Source of the DNA: an uncultured Campylobacter sp.
Lineage (GTDB): Bacteria; Campylobacterota; Campylobacteria; Campylobacterales; Campylobacteraceae
Direction: 5' to 3'
Length of the DNA: 9,575 bases
Assembly: GCA_905373295.1 (NCBI GenBank)
Contig: CAJPSJ010000064.1
Location: 1-9,575, forward strand
The notes below the pieces were generated by a model, which worked only from the letters and a program-made list of their open reading frames with translations, had not been told where the DNA came from and ran no database searches. The number at the start of each line of letters is the position of its first letter. The stretch's first letter is position 1. Of the stretch, positions 9,531 through 9,575 are shown piece after piece. The position numbers were made by a program, and so were the translations under genes.

Positions 9531-9575
9531 AAATATATCACCTCAGCCACACCGATCTGGACGGCTACGGCGCGC
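9527..9575 (+). CDS. DHH-family phosphoesterase, N-terminus only (3' partial)
   Basis: Only 16 residues are present, MKIYHLSHTDLDGYGA. The SHTDLDGYG segment matches the first metal-binding motif (H-x-D-x-DG) of DHH-superfamily phosphoesterases, which hydrolyse short oligonucleotides, cyclic dinucleotides or related phosphodiesters using Mn2+. The ATG overlaps the Rrf2 stop (ATGA, 9527-9530), indicating co-translation. The rest lies outside the window, so the substrate and the subfamily remain open. Confidence 0.7.
   Translation, partial: MKIYHLSHTDLDGYGA

Overview
The window looks like chromosomal DNA from a Campylobacter, probably one of the higher-G+C oral species (C. gracilis-like). Reasons: the protein content (LigA, TlyA, RibF and CmoA in the order I recall from C. 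jejuni Cj0586-Cj0590; ThrC-KdsB as in Cj0812-0813; Rrf2 beside rpsO as in Cj0883-0884), promoters defined mainly by a -10 box, and the density of AAATTT words in otherwise GC-rich DNA. The species is an inference and the locus numbers are from memory.

Layout. Positions 2-6670 form one plus-strand gene train: the 3' end of thrC, kdsB, a bridging ORF, ligA, a second bridging ORF, tlyA, a lipocalin lipoprotein and ribF. Each stop codon overlaps the next start by 1, 4 or 11 bases, so no base is left outside a reading frame. A 915-bp stretch without a convincing gene follows (6671-7585), then cmoA (7586-8290), a 449-bp AT-rich gap, convergent rpsO on the minus strand with a clear terminator (8662-8690), and a divergent promoter region leading to an Rrf2 regulator. 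The start of a DHH-type phosphoesterase, overlapping Rrf2 by ATGA, closes the window.

How the genes relate. Most are housekeeping: threonine synthesis (ThrC), activation of Kdo for lipooligosaccharide (KdsB), DNA joining (LigA), rRNA 2'-O-methylation (TlyA), an outer-membrane lipocalin, FMN/FAD synthesis (RibF), tRNA wobble modification (CmoA), ribosomal protein S15, and a probable Fe-S sensing repressor. They look co-transcribed and translationally coupled rather than members of one pathway.

The unusual part lies between and inside these genes. Bridging ORFs, a ~95-residue insertion in the TlyA linker, a ~107-residue N-terminal extension and a ~65-residue insertion in RibF, and both large intergenic gaps are all packed with RAATTY hexamers (AAATTT, GAATTT, AAATTC, GAATTC) separated by GC-rich spacers. 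By hand count there are about 22 per kb in these segments against about 6 per kb in conserved gene bodies and about 1 per kb expected by chance. Inside reading frames they often form short tandem arrays with periods of 15, 18, 24 or 27 bp, always a multiple of three. RAATTY is the CtsM methylation motif that, as I recall, marks DNA for natural transformation in C. jejuni. An expanding, frame-preserving family of uptake-site-like repeats is therefore the most interesting hypothesis here.
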